Assembly (NCBI RefSeq): GCF_019443125.1
Contig: NZ_JAHYXK010000018.1
Location: 25,768 to 89,767 of the forward strand
Direction: 5' to 3'
Length of the DNA stretch: 64,000 bases
From: Pontibacter aydingkolensis
GTDB taxonomy: Bacteria; Bacteroidota; Bacteroidia; Cytophagales; Hymenobacteraceae
Shown here: piece after piece, positions 36,411 to 43,736 of the stretch
Layout: each line of letters opens with the position of its first letter
How positions within the stretch are numbered: position 1 is the stretch's first letter
Translations under genes and position numbers: made by a program
Notes under the pieces: model-generated
Databases searched by the model: none
Seen by the model: only the letters and a program-made list of their open reading frames with translations
Told to the model about the DNA's origin: nothing

Positions 36411-36800
36411 AGTTATAAGTAGGTTTATACAGCAAATTGTAATCTAAAAGTGAGGGAGAGTTTCTGGGAGTTTAAAATCATACAGGACTTCCCTATAATT
36501 GTAGGTTTACCATCAACCAGCAGTATTAGTTTTATAAAATTACTGCAATTGATATTCCTTGAATACATATTTAGACACAGATTACACACTAATAGTCAAT
36601 CAGTTACAACACTTGCCACTTGTGAAAATAAGCTAAGGATGTTCTTACAGTAAGGCCTTACCAGTTAAAAAACTAAAACAGCAGATTTCACCCTACTTTC
36701 CTTTTTCCATTTTACTGATTTTATAATTCCAAATTCGAAGCTGACAATTACTGTTCGCTCCACTTTAATAAATATAAGTTTAATTATGAGCTAACACATT
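36411..36800. other. Intergenic region between VKOR-like and copper oxidase genes
   Basis: About 390 AT-rich bases with no coding sequence and no clear terminator hairpin. It should carry the promoter of the VKOR-like gene on the minus strand. No AAGTATA heptamer is present. Confidence 0.4.
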
Positions 36801-39392
36801 TTAATAAACAAACGTTAGGCCGGCGCCATACTTCATATCGCTGTCATAGTGCGTGGATACCGAGACATACTTGGTTACTAAGTATTGCAGGCCGGCCATG
36901 TATTCTTTATCTGTATTGCCCATCAGGTTGAGGCGCAAGCGGTTGGTAAGTGGTACATCTTCGCGCCGCAATTGGAAACGTAATTTCCCCTTGCTGTCTA
37001 CCCTCATTTCCGACACGATCAGCATAGGCAACGTGTATTGCACACCGGCTACTGCCACTTTACGGTTGTCTTGGTTGCTTAATTGCCCGAACATGTTTTT
37101 CTCCGGCTCATTTACGATACTATTGTAATGATAATCAAATCCGATGAAAGGAAAGAGCCACTGCATTTTGCCAAAGTAACGGCCAAAGTATGTTTCGCTT
37201 TCTATGCCGTACTCTTTCTTAAAGCCAATACGCCACTCGGTGGAGATCTGGTAACGAGAGCTGCCCAGTATAAACTCTCCATCGCTACCATTGCTTTCCA
37301 GCCCTATCTGCGCAGACGGCAGGAAAACTTTGTCTTCGCGGTTGAACATTTTACGAGCCTTTTCAGGATCTGGGAGTTCCGGGTTTGGAGGTGAGTTCTG
37401 ATAGGTGAATACGCGACCCATACCAGCCATCATGTGGTAAAGAATATGGCAATGAAAAAACCAGTCGCCACTCTCCGAGGCTGCAAACTCAATGGTGTCC
37501 GTCTCCATCGGCAGTATGTCCAGCACATTTTTCATCGGCGCGTACTCACCATGCTTGTTCAACACCCGGAAGTCGTGCCCATGCAGGTGCATGGGGTGGC
37601 GCATCATGGAGTTGTTGAACATGATGATCTTCACGTTCTCTCCTTTTTTGATCAGGATCCTGTCAGACTCTGAAACTGTCTTATTGTCCATGGTCCACAC
37701 GTAGCGGTTCATGTTGCCGGTAAGCTCAAAACGCAATACTTTCAAGGGACCGGGCCTGAGGGTTGTTTTTTTAGGAGCACGCAGCATGCCATAGTTCAGG
37801 GTTACCATCTCGCCACCGCTGCCGCTCATGTTCTGCATATCGTGCCCTTTCATGTCATGGCCTCGGTGTGAGGTGGTGTCTGCTTGCTGCTTTATCTCAT
37901 CACCTCCATGCATGCTGTGGTCCTGCCCTGAAATTTCTGGGTACATCACGCTGTTCATGTCCATCTGCTGGTTGCTCATTTCCATGCCCATCGGCTCCAT
38001 GTCCCCGCTCATTTTCATCATGTCGTTCATCATCTTCATACCCTCAAAGTAGTTCAGCTTGCCTAAACGCTGTGCCTTCATTTTCATGCCTCTGCCCAGC
38101 CACAGCGAAGTGGTATTGGAACGGTCTTCGGCAGTAGCCAGGAATTCGTACTGCATGTTTTCAGGTATGGTGACCAGCAAATCGTAGGTTTCGGCAGGCG
38201 CAATGATCAGGCGATCCACCTCCACAGGCTCCACATCGTTGCCATCGTTGCCCACCACCGTTATTCTGCCACCCGAATAGGTCAGCCAGAAGTAGGTCGA
38301 GGCACCGCCATTTACCACCCTGAGCTTTACGACATCCTCGGCCGTGAAATGCGTTTGCTCCGCTATATCCTGCCCATTGGTCAAAAATTTCTCATAAAAC
38401 ACATCGCTCACATCCATCGCTTCCATCCGCTTCCATTCATTTTTAAGTTTGGTGCCAAAGTAGCCTTTCCGGATAGCCTCCGCATAACCCTGTATCGCAC
38501 CTTTCTGTATAGAAAACCAATCGTTGGCGCTACGCAACGAGCGGTATACCTCTCTGGGGTTCATATCTGTCCAGTCGCTCAGCACGATTGGGATGGCTGG
38601 CATGTCCGGCTCATTCACTTTGTTAAAAATCAGGGCACCATACATACCGCTCTGTTCCTGAAAGGCGCTATGACTATGATACCAGTAAGTACCGTTCTGT
38701 AGGATCGGGAATTTGTAGAGGTAGGTGGAATGAGGCTTGATCGGTTGCTGGGTAAGCCAAGGCACCCCGTCAAACCGGTTGGGCAGGAACACGCCGTGCC
38801 AGTGGATAGTAGTTTCTACATCCATCTCATTATGGACGTAAATTTCGGCCGTATCTCCCTGTGTAAAAGTTAGGGCAGGCGCCGGAATGCTGCCGTTAAT
38901 GGCTATGGCTCTTCTGGTTCTTCCGGTGAAGTTGACCAGCGTATCACGCACATACAGGTCGTAACGAACCTTGCGAGGCGTATGCGTTTGTACCGGGCTC
39001 TCTGGTTTGTGTCCTGCTTTGTGAACGGGTTTCTCTTTTTCTTCCGGGTTCTGTACAGGTTCGACTGGGTCTTTCTGTGTCGGCTTTGCCTGATTCTGAA
39101 CAGGCTTCGCTTTTTGCTGCTGCACCGGTTTTTTAGCCGGTGTGGCAGGTTTGGCTTTTACAGCTTTTTTTGGCGGAGCCTGCTGTTGCTTAGCCGGGGC
39201 TATTGGTTTTTGCTTTACCAGTGTCATGCCGCACTTGGGGCATTTGCCCGGCTTTGTGCTTTGCACCTCGGGATGCATTGGGCAGGTATAGATTTCAGTC
39301 TGCTGTTGCTGGGTTGATTTGTGATGTTCGTGCTGCGCGTAAGTGAAGGGAGCAGTTCCGAGCAGCAGCAGCGTGATCAAAAGCTTATACAT
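36801..39392 (-). CDS. Multicopper oxidase fused to heavy-metal-binding and CopB-like domains
   Basis: ATG at 39392 (MYKLLITLLLLGTAPFTYAQ) opens a signal peptide; the 16 upstream codons are discarded. The product has 863 residues. In order: a heavy-metal-binding YHS-like motif (YTCPMHPEV...PGKCPKCGM), a Lys/Pro/Gln-rich linker of about 90 residues, then a CopA-type multicopper oxidase with copper ligands IHWHG, WYHSHS, HPMHLHGHDF and HCHILYHMMAGM. A Met/His-rich insertion lies between (MKMMNDMMKMSGDMEPMGMEM). The last 170 residues (QIGLESNGSD..., YFGKMQWLFPFIGFDYHYN) resemble the outer-membrane copper protein CopB. Known CopA oxidises Cu(I) in the periplasm. Confidence 0.88.
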   Translation of the reverse strand: MYKLLITLLLLGTAPFTYAQHEHHKSTQQQQTEIYTCPMHPEVQSTKPGKCPKCGMTLVKQKPIAPAKQQQAPPKKAVKAKPATPAKKPVQQQKAKPVQNQAKPTQKDPVEPVQNPEEKEKPVHKAGHKPESPVQTHTPRKVRYDLYVRDTLVNFTGRTRRAIAINGSIPAPALTFTQGDTAEIYVHNEMDVETTIHWHGVFLPNRFDGVPWLTQQPIKPHSTYLYKFPILQNGTYWYHSHSAFQEQSGMYGALIFNKVNEPDMPAIPIVLSDWTDMNPREVYRSLRSANDWFSIQKGAIQGYAEAIRKGYFGTKLKNEWKRMEAMDVSDVFYEKFLTNGQDIAEQTHFTAEDVVKLRVVNGGASTYFWLTYSGGRITVVGNDGNDVEPVEVDRLIIAPAETYDLLVTIPENMQYEFLATAEDRSNTTSLWLGRGMKMKAQRLGKLNYFEGMKMMNDMMKMSGDMEPMGMEMSNQQMDMNSVMYPEISGQDHSMHGGDEIKQQADTTSHRGHDMKGHDMQNMSGSGGEMVTLNYGMLRAPKKTTLRPGPLKVLRFELTGNMNRYVWTMDNKTVSESDRILIKKGENVKIIMFNNSMMRHPMHLHGHDFRVLNKHGEYAPMKNVLDILPMETDTIEFAASESGDWFFHCHILYHMMAGMGRVFTYQNSPPNPELPDPEKARKMFNREDKVFLPSAQIGLESNGSDGEFILGSSRYQISTEWRIGFKKEYGIESETYFGRYFGKMQWLFPFIGFDYHYNSIVNEPEKNMFGQLSNQDNRKVAVAGVQYTLPMLIVSEMRVDSKGKLRFQLRREDVPLTNRLRLNLMGNTDKEYMAGLQYLVTKYVSVSTHYDSDMKYGAGLTFVY

Positions 39393-39713
39393 CGTTATCT
39401 TTCTTTTTATGAAAAAGGGCTTCTTAATTTTCCTGGGCACTTCAGGACTACCATCTATGTAAAGTTAACCGGCAGCAGCACTTCGGGTTAAAGAAAGCTC
39501 CTGTTACCACAGTTTACATTCATTTTACTCTGCATAAATAAACTAGTTACCATTGGCATTGCTTTGTTTAGTACCACTTTCAATCTTTTACAGCCAATTA
39601 TTATCTTATCGCTTGACTATAACCATAAAAAAATCACCCTGATCGCCCCTATAAAAGTATAGGACAATCAGGGTAATGCTTAGGTCATACATTTAGTCAA
39701 AATGAAATGAAAA
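39393..39713. other. Intergenic region between copper oxidase and copper-storage genes
   Basis: About 320 bases holding the terminator of the Cys-rich gene and, presumably, the promoter of the copper oxidase gene. Apart from the hairpin at 39626-39676 I see nothing else. Confidence 0.4.
39626..39676 (-). terminator. Terminator after the Cys-rich copper-storage gene
   Basis: ACCCTGAT (39636-39643) pairs with ATCAGGGT (39667-39674); within the loop CCTATA and TATAGG extend the stem. On the minus strand the hairpin is followed by TTTTTTT. It lies about 40 bases past the stop of the gene. Confidence 0.85.
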
Positions 39714-40037
39714 TTATGCCTGCCGGCAAGCCTGCTCACAACGGCGGCAAGCCTCGGCGCACATCTGGCAGTGGTCATGTTTATGCTTTGCGCACTCCTC
39801 CCCGCACTCACGGCATGCCTTGGCGCATAGGTCCAGCACTTCTCGCTTCATAGTAGAGTCACGTGCCACATAGTCCAGTGCCATTTTACAGATAGCAGCG
39901 CAGTCCATGTCGAGTCGTATACAGCGTTCCATCATTTTCACATCGTCCTCTTTCAAACAAGAAACGGCACAATAGTTACACGCTGCGGCACATTCAGCAA
40001 GCGCACTAATAAGTTCTCTATTCATAGTTGCATTCAT
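39714..40037 (-). CDS. Four-helix-bundle copper-storage protein homologue (Csp/DUF326)
   Basis: A 107-residue protein without a signal peptide, so probably cytosolic as in Csp3. It has 16 cysteines, mostly in CxxxC or CxxC spacing along predicted helices: C16, C20, C23, C27, C39, C46, C50, C71, C75, C78, C82, C90, C93, C97, C100 and C104. KHKHDHC adds histidines near residue 86. Csp proteins are known to bind many Cu(I) ions inside the bundle. It has its own terminator and lies head-to-head with a His-rich small protein gene, so copper-responsive control of the divergent region is likely. An internal ATG at 40025 is an alternative start. Confidence 0.88.
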   Translation of the reverse strand: MNATMNRELISALAECAAACNYCAVSCLKEDDVKMMERCIRLDMDCAAICKMALDYVARDSTMKREVLDLCAKACRECGEECAKHKHDHCQMCAEACRRCEQACRQA

Positions 40038-40238
40038 AGTGAATATTATTTGGTTATAAGTTCTCTCTTATACACGACTCTTCTAAGGTCAGTTTTACAG
40101 ATTTCTAATTGATTTTTACAAATTTTAAGATCCATTACATTGATAATCTAATTCATACATCATTTCAATATTTAAATTTTAGGGTATATTTGCAGGAATG
40201 TAGAGCTGTATCCGGTGCAGTTGCGCTTGGGCTGTTAT

Positions 40239-40721
40239 ATGCTGAAAAAAACCTTGATAAGAGAAATGCATAGTGCGGGACTGCTGCTTTTAGTGGTGTT
40301 CCTCAACCTGTTTTTTGTTCAGCTGGCCTGCAGCCTTCCACACCTGATGCAAAAGCTAGGCCCCCCTGCCTCTGCTTATCAGGAAAACGATAGCCATGGT
40401 CATAACCATTCGCACGACAATACCACAGCAAATATATCATCACGTCACCATAATAGTGAGGACGATTCGCACAACAGCTGCTGCACAGAGCAATCTAACT
40501 CTCCCTTTATAAAATCATCTGTGGACTCTTGCTGGTCTGCATTTGTTAAAGGGCAAACCAGCCCGTTGGCGCTGCTCACCTATACTTTCTACAACTTTTT
40601 TACAAAGTCTGTTATGGAGGTAGTTTCGCATGCGCCTCCTGAAGACCTTCCTCCCAAGATACCCGATATACGGATTTTTCTGCAATCCCTTATCCTGTTT
40701 GATATACTATATAGATTATAA
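40239..40721 (+). CDS. Small His-rich exported protein near copper genes
   Basis: I place the start at ATG 40239 (MLKKTLIREMHSAG); a GTG at 40215 is possible. The roughly 160-residue product has an N-terminal hydrophobic segment (LLLLVVFLNLFFVQLAC), then a His-rich stretch (NDSHGHNHSHD, SSRHHNSEDDSHNSCC) with a Cys-Cys pair, and a C-terminal PPEDLPPKIPDIRIFLQSLI. Signal, His cluster, CC and PP recall small Bacteroidota proteins found beside copper genes, but I cannot name a family with certainty. It is probably a periplasmic metal-binding protein and is likely co-transcribed with the regulator that starts 140 bases downstream. Confidence 0.65.
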   Translation: MLKKTLIREMHSAGLLLLVVFLNLFFVQLACSLPHLMQKLGPPASAYQENDSHGHNHSHDNTTANISSRHHNSEDDSHNSCCTEQSNSPFIKSSVDSCWSAFVKGQTSPLALLTYTFYNFFTKSVMEVVSHAPPEDLPPKIPDIRIFLQSLILFDILYRL

Positions 40722-40861
40722 CCTCCAACAAGAGGCAAACGGCACCACTGTGTCCACACGTGTAGGCCAACTTGTCTACAAAATTCAGTAAATCAACGTA
40801 CAACAACAGGATTACTGCCCAATACAACCTGATGCGGGGCAGCCCTTTATTCCTATCTGTT

Positions 40862-41455
40862 ATGGACAGAAGTGATTGTAAGCAGCAAAGAATACTGCAC
40901 ATTAAAAACATGGTATGCCCGCGCTGTATCAAAGTAGTGCGGGAGGAGCTCGAGTCCATCGGTTTACCTGTTTTCGAGGTAGAACTGGGCAAGGCCACTG
41001 TCTGCGCTTCGGTAGATGTTAGAGAAGAAACTATTCGAGACGTGCTCTATAAAAATGAATTCGAACTCCTATGCGATAGCAAATCAGAGTTGGTCGAGCA
41101 GGTAAAACTGGCTGTCATTGACCTGATCTATCAGGATAAGCTGCCCCTGCTCAACACCACGGTATCCACGTACCTGGCAGCTGAGTTCATGAAAGATTAT
41201 GCGACCATCAGTTCTACTTTTAAGGCACTGGAAGAAATGCCTTTGAGTCGCTACATCCTCCTTCAGAAGATTGAGCGGACAAAAGAGCTGCTGGAGTATA
41301 ACCAGGAATCCGTAAGCCAGATAGCAAATCGGCTGGGTTACAAAAGTGTGCAGCATTTATCGGCACAATTTAAGGAGATCACAGGTGTCACGCCTCTTCG
41401 CTATCGCAATGCAGGAGGCCCGGCCCGTAAGCCTATTCATCAACTCAAAGACTGA
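40862..41455 (+). CDS. HMA-like domain fused to AraC-type DNA-binding domain, copper regulator candidate
   Basis: ATG at 40862 (MDRSDCKQQRILHIKNM) starts just before the domain; upstream codons from 40772 are unconvincing. The 197-residue product begins with a ferredoxin-like metal-binding fold: HIKNMVCPRCIKVVREELESIGLPVFEVELGKATV, with a CxxC as in heavy-metal-associated domains. A linker and a C-terminal AraC/XylS helix-turn-helix pair follow (SRYILLQKIERTKELLEYNQESVSQIANRLGYKSVQHLSAQFKEITGVTPLRYR). It probably senses Cu(I) or Ag(I) through the CxxC and controls the surrounding genes. Bacteroidota carry such HMA-AraC fusions; the metal is inferred from neighbours. Confidence 0.85.
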   Translation: MDRSDCKQQRILHIKNMVCPRCIKVVREELESIGLPVFEVELGKATVCASVDVREETIRDVLYKNEFELLCDSKSELVEQVKLAVIDLIYQDKLPLLNTTVSTYLAAEFMKDYATISSTFKALEEMPLSRYILLQKIERTKELLEYNQESVSQIANRLGYKSVQHLSAQFKEITGVTPLRYRNAGGPARKPIHQLKD

Positions 41456-41576
41456 ATTTCCAGCTTTCAAAATAAAGTTTATTATATAACCACTCATGTA
41501 AAGCCAGCGGTAGGCCCTGGCAGTACGCTTGCGCTTAATAATAGCTTATGAATTTATTTTAAATCGCTTTTACCAT

Positions 41577-42632
41577 ATGAACAAATTCAACAAAAACCTC
41601 TCAAAAACCTTATACCTAGGATTAGTAGCCAGTGCTGTGCTGTTAAGTAGCTGCGACGACCATGTCGACCACGAAGAGCAACGCCCTCTGGATATTAATT
41701 ACAAAGCCGCCTATGTTGTCAACGGGCAGGATAATAATGTTTCCGTTATCAGACTCGATGACAATCGGGTAACTGAAACGATAAAGCTTCGAGAGGCAGT
41801 GGCCCCACACCATATCTCAATCAGTCCGGATAAAAAGCACCTAGCCATCGCCATCACCTCTACAGACCTGAGCGATGGGCATGGAGGGCACGGTGGCGCC
41901 AGTGGTAACTTTAAAATAGTGATACTGGATGCGGTGACAGGTATGGAGGTGAAATCATTAGTTACACCAGCGATGCCGCATAACGCTGCCTACAACTCAA
42001 CAGGCACTGAGCTGTGGGTCGGTCAGGCCGGCAGCAACAAGGTGCTGGTGTACGACACACAAAATTGGAATCTGAAGCATACGGCACAAGTCGGTAAAAG
42101 CCCTTCGGAGGTAACTTTCTCCACTAATGGCCAGCTGGTTTTCGTGGCTAACACCGATGATGCCACGGTAACCGTGATAGATCAGGCTACAAAGGCCGTC
42201 CGAAAAACCATTGTAGTGGGTGCTGAACCGGTGGGCGCCTGGCCCGCCACCAATGGAAAGATGTATGTCGATAACGAGGCTGGTCAGACAGTAAGCGTTA
42301 TTGATGTGAATTCGCTTGAGGTTGAAGAAACCCTTGCCCTGGGTTACAAGCCAGGCTATGTGGCCTATCATAGTGGCGCCAACGAGCTGTGGGTGAGCAA
42401 TGCAACAGATAGCAAAGTGGTGATCTATCGCCGTGATGGCAACATCTGGAAACATAAGACAGAAGTTGCCACTGGTGCTGACGCACATGCCATAGTCTTT
42501 GATGAGGACATGGTGTATGCCTATGTGACAAACCAGGGAGCACACACAGTTTCAGTCATCAAAGTGGCCGACTATTCCCGTGTCGGTAGCATACAGGTGG
42601 GCAAAATGCCAAACGGGATCATTATCAAATAA
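41577..42632 (+). CDS. YVTN/YncE-type beta-propeller lipoprotein
   Basis: ATG at 41577 (MNKFNKNLSKTLYLG) opens a lipoprotein signal ending LLSSC; the frame from 41529 adds 16 unlikely residues. The 351-residue product has a short acidic His region (DDHVDHEEQ), then about seven blades of the 40-residue YVTN repeat (AAYVVNGQDNNVSVIRLDD, LVFVANTDDATVTVIDQ, AYVTNQGAHTVSVIKVAD). Such propellers act as binding platforms at the cell surface or in the periplasm. Its place among copper genes and the gap of only 23 bases to the next gene suggest a role in metal handling, not proven. Confidence 0.85.
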   Translation: MNKFNKNLSKTLYLGLVASAVLLSSCDDHVDHEEQRPLDINYKAAYVVNGQDNNVSVIRLDDNRVTETIKLREAVAPHHISISPDKKHLAIAITSTDLSDGHGGHGGASGNFKIVILDAVTGMEVKSLVTPAMPHNAAYNSTGTELWVGQAGSNKVLVYDTQNWNLKHTAQVGKSPSEVTFSTNGQLVFVANTDDATVTVIDQATKAVRKTIVVGAEPVGAWPATNGKMYVDNEAGQTVSVIDVNSLEVEETLALGYKPGYVAYHSGANELWVSNATDSKVVIYRRDGNIWKHKTEVATGADAHAIVFDEDMVYAYVTNQGAHTVSVIKVADYSRVGSIQVGKMPNGIIIK

Positions 42633-42655
42633 AATATCCTTTCTAACCTACTTTT

Positions 42656-43354
42656 ATGTATTTGACAAACATCTTCCGCTACGGAATAACCCTTGTAGCT
42701 TTTGTGCAACTGGCAACGGCCACGCCGTCACTGGCTCATGGCAACGAAAAGCATGGCAAATCAAAAACTGAAAAAATAGAGAAGACTGAAGCCTTAGCCG
42801 TTGAGCAAGACACAACCCAGATAGCGCAACAGCAAACGGTAACAACCGAAGAGCACGCGGCTCACTTGCAGGATCCGTCTACTGTGCATGCCACACTGGC
42901 TGACTTCCCAAACAAACACCCGCTCATTGTACATTTCCCGATTGTGCTACTCTTGGTGGCTGCCGCGGTGGCGCTTTGCAACATTTTTTTTCTTCGCAAG
43001 GAGCTTGACTGGGTCGTGACCATAGCAACGCTTATCGGTTTTGTGGCGGCCTTTGTCGCCACAAAGTACGCGCACCCACACACCACCGGACTCACAGACC
43101 ATGCGCAACTCGTGCTTGACCAGCACGACCTGTACGCCGACTGGACCGTGTACCTCGGGGGCTTTGGTCTGGCTGCACAGCTGATCAGTCAGTTCCTGTT
43201 CAAGGGCCGCCGCTGGAGTGTGCTTGTGGCAGCTCTTGTGCTCACGGGAGCCGCCTATGCCGTAGCCATGGCTGGTCACTATGGTGCGCAACTCGTGCAC
43301 ATAGAGGGTGTGGGACCACAGGGAAGGTATCTCGAAACGGAACATCACCACTAA
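42656..43354 (+). CDS. DUF2231 multi-pass membrane protein
   Basis: A 232-residue protein. A signal-like N-terminus (VAFVQLATATPSLAHG) is followed by about 60 polar residues rich in Lys, Glu and His. Four membrane helices then begin at HPLIVHFPIVLLLVAAAVALCNIFF, the DUF2231 signature. The His residues in HPLIVHFP, KYAHPHTTG and AGHYGAQLVH recur in this family and could bind haem or metal. The C-terminus ends in HHH. It follows the propeller gene closely and is followed by a strong terminator, so this unit (41577-43354) is probably one transcript. Confidence 0.8.
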   Translation: MYLTNIFRYGITLVAFVQLATATPSLAHGNEKHGKSKTEKIEKTEALAVEQDTTQIAQQQTVTTEEHAAHLQDPSTVHATLADFPNKHPLIVHFPIVLLLVAAAVALCNIFFLRKELDWVVTIATLIGFVAAFVATKYAHPHTTGLTDHAQLVLDQHDLYADWTVYLGGFGLAAQLISQFLFKGRRWSVLVAALVLTGAAYAVAMAGHYGAQLVHIEGVGPQGRYLETEHHH

Positions 43355-43363
43355 CAGTATAAT

Positions 43364-43391
43364 AAAGACGCAGCCCCGGCTGCGTCTTTAT
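43364..43391 (+). terminator. Rho-independent terminator
   Basis: AAAGACGCAGCC (43364-43375) pairs with GGCTGCGTCTTT (43378-43389) and is followed by ATTG. The stem is long and GC-rich though the T-run is short. It ends the propeller/DUF2231 unit ten bases after the stop. Confidence 0.85.
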
Positions 43392-43417
43392 TGCTTACAG
43401 GAACTTACAAAACCAAC

Positions 43418-43723
43418 ATGAACGACAACAACTATGATACCCTGTCCGAAGCGCTGAACGACCTGAAGAAACGCGGCTATACTGAGGACTTCAACCTAAA
43501 AGGCGACTGCATTGCCTGCCCTAGCCTGCAGCTGGAACTAAGGCCTGAGGAGTTTGAGGTAGACGAGGTCCACCGTTTCGAGGGCATGAGCTACCCCGGC
43601 GACAATTCGGTAGTATATGCTATTTCGTCCAGAGACCGGGCCATTAAAGGAGTGCTGACCGATGCATATGGAGCCTATGCAGAAGCGATTACACCAGAGA
43701 TGGCACAGAAACTAAGAGCCTAA
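43418..43723 (+). CDS. Small conserved Bacteroidota protein of unknown function
   Basis: ATG at 43418 (MNDNNYDTLSEALNDLKKRGY) is chosen over the TTG at 43391, which lies in the terminator. The 101-residue soluble product has the pattern TLSEALNDLKKRGYTEDFNLKGDCIACPSLQLELRPEEFEVDEVHRFEGMSYPGDNSVVYAISSRDRAIKGVLTDAYGAY. Close relatives are often labelled phosphoribosylpyrophosphate synthetase in databases, a name the sequence does not justify because it lacks all PRPP-binding motifs. The CIAC pair could bind metal. It precedes the CopB gene by 13 bases and probably shares its transcript. Confidence 0.8.
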   Translation: MNDNNYDTLSEALNDLKKRGYTEDFNLKGDCIACPSLQLELRPEEFEVDEVHRFEGMSYPGDNSVVYAISSRDRAIKGVLTDAYGAYAEAITPEMAQKLRA

Positions 43724-43736
43724 CCCTCCCAACACC

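Noticed and set aside
43418..43723. PRPP synthetase function for the 101-residue protein
   Set aside because: The name is common for its relatives, but the sequence has no PRPP- or ATP-binding motif and is only a third of the required length.
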